A DNA stretch of 32,931 bases from Pelomyxa schiedti (GCA_020536535.1 JAHLWZ010000095.1:691-33621), one strand, 5' to 3'. Shown: positions 1 to 10,035, counted from the first letter of the stretch. Notes: generated from the letters alone by a model not told the origin. Made by a program: numbers and translations.

Positions 1-352
1 TGAAGCCGGACGCATTCATAAGCGCAGTGCCGGGCTACAGCCCGAGAGCAGCGTAGACGGCAGGAGGACGGCACCCGCACACGGACTCGGACGTAGCTCG
101 GCTGCGGCAGCGAGAGGCGGTGGTGGTGGTGGTGGGGCGAGAGGAAGCGGCGGCGGACGCGGGCACGGCCGCGGTGGCGCCAGCCCAGACTCGGCACGAG
201 GGGCGGCAACGCGGGGGGGGGGGGCAGGGTTCGAGGACGAGCACCAGGGGCAACACGAGGCGGTGCTGGCGCTGGTGCTGGGGGGGGGTGGCGGGCGCCG
301 CGGCCGGCGTGGAGGGGTGGCGCCCGAGGTGCTGGAGCTCCCCGAAACGGCA
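1..352. other. GC-rich 5' flank, no supported gene
   Basis: This stretch is very GC-rich, with G runs (around 211-220 and 281-287) and GGT/GGC repeats. Frames are open on both strands only because of base composition. It precedes the first ATG I accept, at 353. A longer in-frame start at 263 would add a Gly/Arg-rich N-terminus, which cannot be excluded. Nothing else is recognisable here. Confidence 0.4.
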
Positions 353-2962
353 ATGAGAATCTTGGGCATTAGTGTGGATCAGACTGATCACCCAATGGGA
401 CTGCTCGAGTACTTTGATTGGTGCGTGCGTTTGCGTTGTGTTGTTTACTTCTGGACAGCAGTTAATTTAAAAACAATACAACACACTAGTGCTACTGAAC
501 TATGGGCGATTCAAGAGCGTTTCTACATTATCTGTGACACTCTGGAATCTGCTTCAATCCTGGAGAAGAATAAAGACCTGTCGTGGGGTAACCACAGCAT
601 TTCCGTGGTTAAGCCCCAGGCTGAGTGGGTGGAGGAAAAGGGACGTGCACCTGAAGTTTCATCAGTGTTGTCTGCCCCTTACTGCAGAAGGATATTTGGT
701 ATGCACAAGAGTATCAAAAAACCTGAAATCGCCAAGCAATATGGAAGAAACGGGATACAACTTAAAAGGTTGCTTCTTTTGATGAAACATGCATCTAACT
801 TTCACTTACCTTTTCTATAGTGACACAGATATTCACAAAGTTAATAAGCACCGGTACATCTGTTTTACCAATGAGGATCAGGCAACGGCAGCATCATCGA
901 TAATGTGGAATGATGTGGTACCAGAATTTGCAGTTCCGCCAGAGGCAGAATTTAAGGGCGCAGGAGGACCTAATATATACTACAAATACGAGAAGGCCAA
1001 AGCTCCACGAACCAAAGAACCCCGTGTTGTAAAAGTACAAAATGAAATACATCCCACAGAGAAGGTAAGGATTTGATTCAGTTCTCAAACCCTATATTCA
1101 GTCACTTCATACTCAAAAACACCACTTCCTCATCACACACTCTCCACAGAAATTGCACTGGCAGGATGATCAGCAGCTCGTTGATGCTCTTGGCAAGACC
1201 AATGCCCAAAAGCAGCAGGCGTTTGAAGAAGCACAGGCGTCAGTGAAGAGTCTGCAGGAGGTAGTGTAGTGCTGCCCCCATATCTCCCCAATTCTCCCAT
1301 CAGACTTAATAACATCAACACACATTCACCATTGTATAAAAACAAACCACCACAAAAAAGCACTCACCCTGATCCCTAATAACATACTAGGAGTACAAGA
1401 AGACCGCTGAATCAGTTGTGAAGTGGGCCCAGGACATGCGAGGTGGAGCTCAGAACCAGAACCCCAGTGTTATTAGTGGTGGTGACAAGTTCAAGAATAA
1501 CAACAACGGCTGCTCCTCCCCACCACGGTCACTCAGCTTGCAAGTTGCACGTCACGAAGTGCATGACTTTGAAGAAAAGAAACTGAGGGTCCTAGCCGAA
1601 CTCAAAACAAAGATCGCGGAAGTGGCTGCTTGCAAAAACAAACTCCTGGTATGTTCCAATCACCCCTATCCTGTATCCCCACCATTTCTGAACAACAATT
1701 GTGGCAATTGCAGGAGGCACTTGGATCCGGCAAAGAATCTGCTGCTGCAGCAGATGCAGATGCCCTCACCGTCAGTGTTGCTGCTGAGGAGCAGCAGCTC
1801 GTTGATGCTCTTGGCAAAGAAAGCGTGCAGAAAGAGCAGCAATTGTACGCAGCACAGCTTGAGGTGAACACACTTAAGGAGGTAGCGTTACCCCAAATAT
1901 AAGCAATGCTCCTCCCTTCTCCCATTCCAATAAACTACTCTCTCCCGAATTTGAATGGAGTTGACTTTGTCAAACAAACCCCCTTTGTCTTACGCTCTCA
2001 CAAAGGGGTGAACGAGACTGTCAGCACCACTCAAGATGATCCTCATTCTCGTCAAGACCGTAATCCTCATCCCCATCAAGCTAAGGGAATCGTTCTTGTA
2101 GGGGCAACCGAAGAGGGTCCCATAATGCAAGCAATGAAATGCACCCTGGTGGCATTGAGGGCCGTCCTAAGTGCCCGGGTAGAGCTGCTTTACCATCCCC
2201 AGATTGAGGTTACCCTTTTTAGCCAAATACACACATATAACCTATCTCACGTAGATTGAACAAGCCCGCGTAGAGCGGCTCAAGAGAAACTTTGAACATT
2301 TCCGTACACAAGTTGAGGCTGTAAATTCTGTTTTGCAGGCCAACTCCACCGCGCTTTGTGGCCTCTCCTTAGACATTGAGTCCCTATCCGCCGCCGTTGC
2401 GTACCAGAGTGCTGTCAAAAGAATCAACAACGAACTGGAGAGAAACCAACGTGAAATGGATAACCTTCGCGTGCTGTATGAAGGGGGCCGGTCGGGGATA
2501 GTAGCGGAAACAGCTGACTCAACAGCTTACTCTACAGCCTTCAAGACTCTTTACAAGAGCTGGCAAGACTTACGCGAGAAAGTAACAGAGCGCCTGAACC
2601 ATGCGGACGTACAAGTTTTAGTCTGGACAGTTACGATAACCAAATCCCAGTTTCATTCCCGTTTCCTCACCCCTTTACAGCAAGTAGAGGCAACCAGGTC
2701 AAGCTCATACTGTCTTTCTGGAATGCTACATCCACCTCGACAAGCCGCACCGGGCACAACTGCTGCCCATTTCGCACCGCCATCACAGTCGCAGCCACAA
2801 CCACAACCACAACCACAGTCACCACCCCCACAGCTCCACCCCCCTCCTGCAACAACCACAACCGCAACAACCACCAGCATGATGATCACCGGGGCATCAC
2901 GTGCGGCAACTGATGGCGTCCGCGGAGGAGGTCCCACCCACCGTCCAACAGCACCAAAGTAG
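353..2962 (+). CDS. Multi-exon coiled-coil protein, F-BAR-like, Gln/Pro/Thr-rich tail
   Basis: No confident family name. Phase-consistent exons are 821-1064, 1150-1260, 1391-1648, 1714-1881, 2255-2608 and 2681-2962. The first exon is 353-420, and one or two poorly resolved exons lie between 490 and 710. The middle is a long, charged, Ala/Gln/Lys/Glu-rich helix. A segment starting IEQARVERLKRNFEHFR (exon at 2255) resembles the C-terminal helices of F-BAR domains, which bind curved membranes and link to actin, but the N-terminal FCH part is not clearly recognisable. The last exon is low complexity (QPQPQ, PPP, TTTT), as in linkers of adaptor proteins, and ends at a stop at 2960-2962; a further downstream exon is possible. 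Introns are about 70-130 nt except one of 373 nt (1882-2254). One exon is partly duplicated (see repeats). Confidence 0.55.
1171..1196 (+). repeat. Intragenic exon repeat, copy 1
   Basis: A 26-nt stretch encoding QQLVDALGK is identical to 1792-1817 in a later exon of the same gene. Both copies are followed by a Gln/Lys-rich helix ending in Leu-Gln/Lys-Glu, then a donor beginning GTAG and pyrimidine-rich intron sequence. This looks like duplication of an exon with its 3' splice border. Confidence 0.8.
1792..1817 (+). repeat. Intragenic exon repeat, copy 2
   Basis: Second copy of the 26-nt identical stretch found at 1171-1196, again encoding QQLVDALGK within a coiled-coil exon. Flanking codons have diverged while this core has not, which suggests recent duplication or local gene conversion. 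Confidence 0.8.
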
Positions 2963-4035
2963 TGGCAACACAACAAGCACAACAACACCCACGGCATCAC
3001 CATCATCGGCAAATCAGCAGAACAACTTGTAAACATAACCCCCGGGGGGAAATCCACACCCAACACACAGGCAACAGCAACAGGGAGAACTTGTTGCTTC
3101 TGTGGTGGTTGGATAACACCCTCAAGAATCCTGTTCATATACCGTTAACCAAACAATAGAAACTCCAACCAGAGTCTTGTTGTTGCCCATTTCCAGGAAC
3201 CGTGATGGTGCTACACAAAAAAAGACCGGAATATTTAACTACAGTGCGGGCGGCACCCGAAGGAAAAAGCGCCGCCTAGATGTCGCCCTCACAACACAAG
3301 GAGACCCTGTCGGCGGGGGGGGGGCAGAGCGCGGCAGTGGGGAGTCCCGCCAACCCCCAGCAGCAGGCGGCGGGCCGCACCGCTTGTTGTGGCAGTGCAT
3401 TGCGGTGCTGGGGTCCACATGTGGCGGTGGGGGGGTGCCGGCCGGGCCTGCTGTGTGCATTGGGATGGGGGTGAGACACAAGTGCAGGGGCACGGGCAGG
3501 GAACGGAACCTCATTGGGGATAGCAAATACACTCTCCTACAACAACTACCTCAGGGGCAACTGATGAAAAGGCACCGGGTGACACACGTATCTGGGGCAA
3601 GGGTGATCATTTTACAATTTTCAGGTGTGCAAGGGCAAGAGGGTGGTGGGTGTGGAGGTGAGGTGGATGTCAGGATCATCGATAAGATGTACCACAACTA
3701 CCTACTACATAGTTGCAGTTGCAGTGTCAGTGCAAAGAAACAAGGAGATTCTTGTTCATACATTGTTTGGTTAGATTTTGAATTTACAGAGCGGAACAAC
3801 TACCTCCTCGCTGGCTACTTCCTTCTCCGAAAACCATCAACGATTCCTATGAGAGCCCTGAGCCTTTTTCCTCGACAAACAACATCCCAAACACTCGATT
3901 ACTTCCCTTGGAGTAGGAGATAAGGAGATTTCCTGAGGGAAGGCTTCCTCAGGGTTTCCAGGGAAAAAAACAACAAAGTTTGTCTGTGCCGAAAAAGTGG
4001 GATGAGTCAAAGCATTTTTTTGGTCGACAAAGGAA
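2963..4035 (+). other. Unresolved stretch, possible small or fragmentary gene
   Basis: There is no confident gene. Simple Thr/Ser/Gln-coding sequence runs to about 3020. An ATG at 3280 opens a frame starting MSPSQHKETLSAGGG but it ends at 3474. Around 3560-3720 separate open pieces look coding: TDEKAPGDTR, an intron-like stretch ending in a pyrimidine-rich AG at about 3624, then EVDVRIIDKMYHNYLL. A third open piece (FTERNNYLLAGYFLL) stops at 3923. These could be exons of one small gene or 3' exons of the upstream coiled-coil gene. I cannot join them into a convincing model. Confidence 0.3.
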
Positions 4036-6391
4036 ATGGCAAAGCCGTCGTCGTTATCGTCGTCGGTAGCTGTCAAATGCCCATTGTGCCGCCGCCCACC
4101 CTGCCGTCCCCTGACAAGCCATGGGTGCTCGTTCCTTCATGTGGCCACCATCTATGCACATCCTGCACTGGTGCAGTGGCTGCCTTCCGCCGTATATCCA
4201 CCCCAGGGCAAATTATGGGATATGTAAGCGCATCTTCTTCCAGTTCCGCCATTCCCTTTGAAATGTGGTGCCCATTGTGTGAAGCACCCAAAATGGCCAG
4301 GCTGGAGTTACCTTTTGGGTCCTCAACTACGTCGTCGTCGTCGTCGTCATCGCCTACTAGTAGTGGTTGTAGTGTGTATCCATGTTTTGGCGGGAGTGAC
4401 AAAAGGAGGAGGTTGGTGCCGCCTCCTCAGGTCAAGCCAAGTTTGCCTGGTTAGTATCTATATTTACACGCTAATAGAAACATTATTTGTATTTTTTTAT
4501 TTGGCGTTGCATATTAACTAATATTACTAGATTTTCGATTTTTAATAATAATATTCGTTATTATTTGAGTGGCTATACCCTCTAATCTATTGTAGGCGCG
4601 CCTCCAATGTGTCATCAGCATCAACTTCAACCCTTGATGTTTAATTGATTGAGCGAGTGTATCTAAACCATCTTCCATCTTTAGATACACTCGCTCAATC
4701 AATTAAACATCAAGGGTTGAAGTTGAGACAGGTCGGAATTCTTCTGAAATTTATCTGTCAATAACCAAAATGCAGGCTCAGGAGAAATGTGAGGGGACCA
4801 TACACAGTGAGTTCACCGAAACGATACAAATGCTCCAGTTACGAGAAAAAGATTTACTTTCGACTTCTAAAGCAATTTCCACCATAGCAGGTGTTTATTG
4901 GAATAAGGAATTTACCTTGTTGACTCTTTTCACAGAAGACAGGATAGCCACGCAACTCGCAAGTGTTAGTGCGGCTCGGGAGCATATTGGGAATTTCAAA
5001 TCAATGGCTGTGTTGAACAGCCGTGATGCATCAACTGTATTGGAATTATGTGATAGTATTGCTGGAATTCTCCAAGTATACTGTCTTCTTCGTATTTGTC
5101 ATCAAATCACTGATGATTAGGAATTTGGATCTGAACACCTTTCACCCTGTGTGAGGGAAGATAGCGTGCAATTCAGTGTCGAGGGAGTTAAGGAGTTCAA
5201 AGCAAAGATAGCCGAGCTCGGCTCCATTTCTTATAGTTTATTCACTCTTTTTAAACCAAATACCTTACACCCATTTTCACCAGCACCGGTTCTGGAAGGT
5301 TTCAGAGAGGAAATTAGAGCAACTGCAGGAAAGGCAATGACCTTATGTGGGCAATGGTCTCCATACGCTGTCGAGAAAGACCTCCAAGTTAGAATTGGTG
5401 ATGCGCCATGCTCAGATGTGAGCGTGGTAGTCCCCGGCTCTGTTCTTGCATTCACTGTGCCAGAGAATGGTGTGGGCTGCCAACTACCCGTACACCTCAC
5501 TGTTTTTGGAGAAACTGCCGAGCGAATAAATGATACGAGGTTTTCTTATGAGGGTATGTAAACAACTACGTGTTCGGCCGACTTACAATTACATAGGTCC
5601 GGTTATTCAAAATGTTTCAAACGTGCCCTCTAACGGCGGCAAGTTAATTATCCGAGGACGTGGGTTCGGTACTTCCCCTAACGGCATCAATGTAGTACTC
5701 AATGGTATCATACTCCATTCCTCTCTTCGTTAATGTTGTGCTAGGTGTCCAGTGTGAAGATATTTACGTGACCAACCCAAATGAAATCAAGTGCATTGTC
5801 CCCAAGTGTTCAGAATACAAAAGCCTAGCCACTTTGAGTCTTACTGTTTCTGGCCAATCGACATCATCAACTGTCTATTATGGGATGTGGGACCCTAATT
5901 GCTGTGGGCACCTTCTGGTTGTACAACCAGAGGATCCTAGCACCGTTTACAAACCCAAAACAAGTTCCAGTCAATATGCGGAATCAACAGCGATATCCAC
6001 CATGCAACTTGATTGTCATCGAATGTATATGTGGCACCTGTCTATCAGTGACCTTGAGGATTACGGTGGTTACACGGGATGCATGTGGGTAGCCTACGGT
6101 CTCATTGATATTGAGCATACCAGCAACATTCCATTCGAGTCTCTCTATGGGTGGTCTACATCTGCTAATAGACTCAAGCTCCCCATTGCAACACCATCAT
6201 TCCACGCATCATGCCGCACGGAGGAGGTTACGCTGGTGTATGATGTCCCAACACAGACCCTCACTGCCACGTGGCCCCAACACAACAATGCAACTGCAAC
6301 AGTCGACAATGTACCCACTGGCCTCTCTCCTGCTGTTATTATTTGGGGTCACAACACTGTAAAGATCACATGGTTAACAGTATCTCCGTGA
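4036..6391 (+). CDS. TRIM-like protein: RING, coiled coil, two IPT/TIG domains, SPRY (RING frameshifted)
   Basis: Probable E3 ubiquitin ligase of TRIM-like design, about 617 residues if the frame break is ignored. Exons: 4036-4449, 4732-4890, 4936-5075, 5121-5235, 5284-5553, 5597-5704, 5745-6391; phases agree at every junction after the first exon. The first exon holds a RING finger: KCPLC, then SCGHHLCTSC and WCPLC. KCPLC lies in the ATG frame and the rest one frame back (-1), with no room for an intron, so this is a frameshift, a sequence error or recoding. A helical segment follows, then two IPT/TIG folds; the second is clear (NVPSNGGKLIIRGRGFG, then VQCEDIYVTNPNEIKC). The last about 190 residues resemble SPRY/B30.2 (WDPNCCG, MYMWHLSISD, LYGWST, LSPAVIIWG). 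RING would recruit an E2; IPT and SPRY would bind substrates. No B-box was seen. Confidence 0.72.
4621..4726. repeat. Perfect 47-bp inverted repeat (hairpin) inside an intron
   Basis: The left arm 4621-4667 and right arm 4680-4726 are exact reverse complements over 47 bp, separated by a 12-nt spacer (4668-4679). The hairpin lies in the 282-nt intron 4450-4731 of the RING/IPT/SPRY gene, and the right arm ends only about 5 nt before the 3' splice site. Other introns in that gene are 40-50 nt. It could be a miniature inverted-repeat element, a structured intron element or a fold-back assembly artefact. No clear target-site duplication was found. Confidence 0.95.
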
Positions 6392-6479
6392 GCCTCACAT
6401 TAAAACAACAGAAATGGGCAAAAAATAGTGTATTTTAAAGACTTCCATTCCTTTTGTTAGCTTCCACAATAATTAACTG

Positions 6480-6800
6480 TTGTTGAAGACCGATCGTGGG
6501 AGTAAGATTGCAAGAGAGTATCCACGCCGCCCGTGTTTGCCTTGTGGGTTTGCTTGTTTGCAGTCTTTCATCCTTTGTGCCAGTTCCTCGCTGTTGCGGG
6601 ATGTTAGTGCTCTGTTGGTTTTTGTGTATTGTATTACATTTTGGAAATGCGCCAATTGGGAGCTATTGTTATATCATAGGGGGGAAACTGTATTATACAG
6701 TTTAGCAAGGGATTCTCAGCCTATTGCTAGGCCAAAGTGTTTGGTAGCTACTCCTACAGCATTACATTGGGGCGTTTCATCAGTTTCTGTGATGTGTGAT
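6480..6800 (-). pseudogene. Relic 3' end of a sulfotransferase gene
   Basis: The minus strand is closely similar in DNA to the 3' exons of the sulfotransferase at 12429-14729, including the EELAQRMKDxxQANPQGKH exon (about 6500-6600) and the intron before it. After GRRGYSL the frame departs from the paralogs and ends within about 12 codons, so the conserved C-terminal helix is missing. The preceding exon, which should encode LMKRP followed by HFGL, contains stops. No upstream catalytic exons are present. It is a truncated, decayed duplicate in the same orientation as the intact cluster, but now separated from it by the kelch-F-box-Ras gene. Confidence 0.75.
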
Positions 6801-7082
6801 CGCCGAAACAGCCTGCGCGTTGCCGACATGCAACCAACCGAGCCGCCGATGGAAAAATACTACGTACAAGCAAGTTATGGGTCGCAAAGAAGCCCGGGCA
6901 TCATCCATCCCATCGCACCCGGGCGCCCCCTCACTCGGCGTAACCGTTGGGGACTCCAATCGTCGGTCGACGGTCACCACCCCCCCGCCACACGCCGTCG
7001 TCGGTTGCCGGTCGTCGGTCATCGCGCCGCCACCCTCCCTGACCCGAGTCGTTGTCGTGTGACAAGCATTTTTCGCTTAAAA

Positions 7083-9990
7083 ATGATCGGGGCGGAAACA
7101 GGCGGCGGTAAGGGTGGTGGTGGCGGTTGTGGTTGGGGGCCGTCGGTGTGCCGCGTGTGGCCTCCTCCTCCTCGTCGTCCTCCTCCTCCCCCACCACCAC
7201 CACCAGCCGATGCGAGTGCGAGTGCGTCCGGGGTGGTGGGGGTGCGTGAGGGGGGACCGTCACCGCGCCACGGCCACGTATGTGCCCTTTTCTTGTACCC
7301 ACGCCCGTGCTATGTCTGATTGGTTGTTTGTTTGTTTGTTGGTTGCATGTACTGTTGTCGACTGACCCGGGGAACACACACATATCTCTACACTCACATA
7401 CACACACATACACACACACACACACTGTAGGTGGGGGTGATGGTGGTGGCAGCAGGGGCCGGCGGGGGCGGCGGCGGCGGGCAGGGGCAGGGGGAGGTGA
7501 TGGTTGTGTTTGGGGGGTATGGCTCCCTCCTCCCAAGCGACCACGGTGGCGCAGGGGCGAGCACACCCGATACAACAGCAACAGCATCGAAGGGCAACAA
7601 GGGAGGGGTGTTTGTGCACATGAATGACACGTGGGAGTACTCGCTGGACACTGGCCGGTGGGACAAGGTGTGTGTGCGTGCGTGCGTGCGTGCGTGTGTG
7701 GCGTGCATGTTTGTATATGCTTTTGTTTCGAAGCTGTTGATTGGTGAACTTGTCATGACTCCCAAATCACAAACATCAGATAAGCTGTGAGATCAGCCCA
7801 TCACCGAGGTACTGTGCATCGGCTGTATCCCTCGGCAACTCCGTGTTCCTTTTTGGTGGTGCTTGTGAGAAGGGATTCTCGAATGAAATGTGGTGTTACA
7901 CTCACGAGGGTGGATGGAAATTGATTGAACCCAAGTCCACAGTTGTCCCTGCACCTCGTTGGGGCCATTCTGCTGTTTTGTTCAAGGTGAGCGTTTGCCT
8001 GTCGATTTATCTTTTTTCACTTTTTGTGGCAGAACACCATTTTCATTTTTGGAGGATTCGTGGACACCATCAACGGGTTCTCGAACGAACTTTATTGTTT
8101 CAACACAAAGACACTTGTTTGGACACTTCTCGACGATGTGGAAGGGAAACCACCTTCTCCGAGGCAACTTCACACTGCAGTGACTGTTGGAAACCACATG
8201 TTCGTCCTTGGCGGATTTTGCTCCCCGAACAACCTCTCCGACTTTCACCGGTTCGATTTTCGAACCCTCGGATGGGAACCTTTGCCACAACCACCGATTC
8301 CAGCAACACGAGGAGCATCCGGAGCCAGAGTTTATGAACAGTTACTTGCGGTTTATGGAGGAAGGACAAAGGTTTGACAACAACAATTCCATTGGAATCT
8401 CAAACCCAATCAAAAAGGATGGGCCTCAGAATGACTTGTGGTTGTTCAACACAGTCAACAACAGCTGGGAGCACCAAAATCTTTCAGTCACGAATGCGGA
8501 GGAGTTGCAACTCTCTAGATACTTCCACAGTGCTTGTGAAAGGGAGGCTTGCATCTGGGTGTTTGGAGGCCTTTGCAAATCCGGGAATGTTGGAAACATG
8601 CTTTGTGTTGGTTTCAGTGGTGATCTGAATCCTTGTGGGCCTTTTGCTCTCCTTCCTCTGGATCTAGTTTTGCGCATTGTTTCCTTTCTTAGGTGCCTCT
8701 TTCTTTTTCTTCTCCCTCATTTCACACTTTGTTTGTCCAGGATACCTGATCTGGGAAACATGTGCTTGGTGTGCAAGAAATTTGATTTCATTGCATCTCA
8801 TCGGACTCTGTGGAGGCAGAAACTTGTGGATTTTGGAGTTAACCTCATCATCACTTTCCATACTTGAACCCACCACTCAAAATAAATCCAGCCAGCAGCA
8901 GCCAGGACATTACTTCTGTGTGACGAGAACGCGAAATCTGCACCTCCTGAGGGAGTGAACAAAATCTGGAAGTTTGGATTTGCCAGACTGGCAGAACCAC
9001 TCATGTTCATTCCCGGTTTGCCTCAGGCTGCTGCCCTTTTGTGTGGGGCTGTACTGAAAGTGGGCATTTTTGGTAGTGCCTCGCCTCACTCTTAATTACT
9101 CCTTCTTATGTGAATAAAATAACAGGAGCCGGTGGGGTTGGCAAGGTTGTTATATCCTATTTCCCCTCAAATTGTATGCTGACCTGTTTTGCGTCTTGTA
9201 ACAGAGTTCTTTGCTTCTGAGATTTATACGACATGAATTTGTCGAAGAGTATTTGTGCCCCCGCCTCTTCATAAATTAATTAATTTCAACCTTTAGATAT
9301 GACCCGGCATGCCAAAACAATCACACTCCCTTTTATTCTTATCTTTGGTCTTTTAGAGCCTGGAGGACAGTTACCCTTATTCTCTCAAACTGGGAAAGCG
9401 GAGTTTAAACCTTGATATCATTGACACCACCGGTAGAAACAACTCCACATCGCGCTAATGTAAACAATACTTAAAGACAAATGCAGGTTCCTTCTATGAA
9501 TGCCGGTAGAGACGGCTCCCATTTTACCCATCTTTAACCACAAAGAAAGGGCTCTTGTAGAGATGCATATTCGACTCTGTGATGCGTTCCTCATCTGTTA
9601 TTCCATCACCGACGAGTATTCTTTCACCTCTGTGTCAGACCACTTCCAAAATATCCGGTGCGTGAAAGATGTCAGTGACACATATGGTCCGCAATGGCCC
9701 GGAATTGTTCTAGTAGCAACAAAGGTTTACCTACCACCCACAACCACATAACCGGCAACCATTCATTCACTGCTCCACAGTGTGACTTGGAATCGGAGCG
9801 CCGGATTTCGTATTCACAGGGGGAGGCATTGGCCAAGTCACTCGGCATTCCATTCCTGGAGACCAGTGCCAAGACACCAGTCAATGTTGACGAGGTGTTC
9901 TATCAGTTGGTACGTGAAAGAGCCAACAACGAACCCCTCACTCGCAATGCTCCTTCAAAACCTCCTCCTGGAAAATGTAATGTATCATAA
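7083..9990 (+). CDS. Kelch(6)-F-box-Ras GTPase fusion with C-terminal CaaX box
   Basis: Fourteen exons give exactly 690 residues: 7083-7277, 7431-7667, 7792-7986, 8033-8371, 8418-8692, 8741-8837, 8892-9072, 9126-9145, 9205-9248, 9297-9306, 9357-9432, 9487-9505, 9550-9724, 9781-9990. Six kelch repeats (about residues 60-400: PSPRHGH, VVFGGYG, FLFGGA, FIFGGF, FVLGGF, AVYGGR, WVFGGL) predict a complete beta-propeller. An F-box follows (about 401-446: LPLDLVLRIVSFL, then CLVCKKFD and LWRQK). The Ras domain (about 500-675) has P-loop GAGGVGKSS, YDPSLEDSY, DTTG, TKCD and ETSAK. It ends in CNVS, a farnesylation-type CaaX box. Oddities are a GC-AG intron and exons of 10-20 nt in the GTPase part, and no Gln near the Ras Gln61 position. 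The likely role is a membrane-anchored, GTP-regulated SCF substrate receptor (inference). Two separate genes are less likely because one frame runs from F-box to P-loop. Confidence 0.85.
7372..7430 (+). repeat. CA microsatellite in intron 1 of the kelch-F-box-Ras gene
   Basis: An imperfect CA/CACATA run ends in about ten CA units just before the acceptor TGTAG at 7426-7430. It sits within the intron 7278-7430 and serves in place of a pyrimidine tract. Confidence 0.85.
7668..7700 (+). repeat. GT/GTGC microsatellite at the start of intron 2
   Basis: A GTGTGTGTGC run followed by four to five GTGC units starts exactly at the 5' splice site after codon DK of the kelch exon. Slippage here could create alternative GT donors. 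Confidence 0.85.
9307..9356 (+). other. Probable GC-AG intron in the Ras domain
   Basis: The Ras switch I sequence is only continuous if sequence between CCG (Pro of YDP) and AGC (Ser of SLEDSY) is removed. That gives a 50-nt intron starting GCATGC and ending TCTTTTAG. No GT occurs at a usable position. The exon before it (9297-9306) is only 10 nt and gives the Ras-invariant EYDP. Confidence 0.65.
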
Positions 9991-10035
9991 ATCTAAAACG
10001 GGAAGAAACAAAAACTTGAAATACCTCTCTTGTTT

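Noticed and set aside
1882-2254. Open frame MLLPSPIPINYSL within the long intron of the coiled-coil gene
   Set aside because: Exons on both sides are phase 0 with good GT and AG borders. The frame has no relation to the coiled coil and ends just past the acceptor.
3560-3660. SH3-like reading (GKGDHFTIF, then RGWWVWR)
   Set aside because: The middle ends in a pyrimidine-rich AG and reads better as an intron. The exon after it makes more sense in another frame, and the rest of an SH3 domain is absent.
4621-4726. CRISPR repeat or rho-independent terminator
   Set aside because: It is a single inverted repeat in a eukaryotic intron, with no repeat-spacer array and no bacterial genes around it.
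7372-7700. CA and GTGC tracts as a CRISPR or tandem-gene signal
   Set aside because: Simple microsatellites located in introns of the kelch-F-box-Ras gene.
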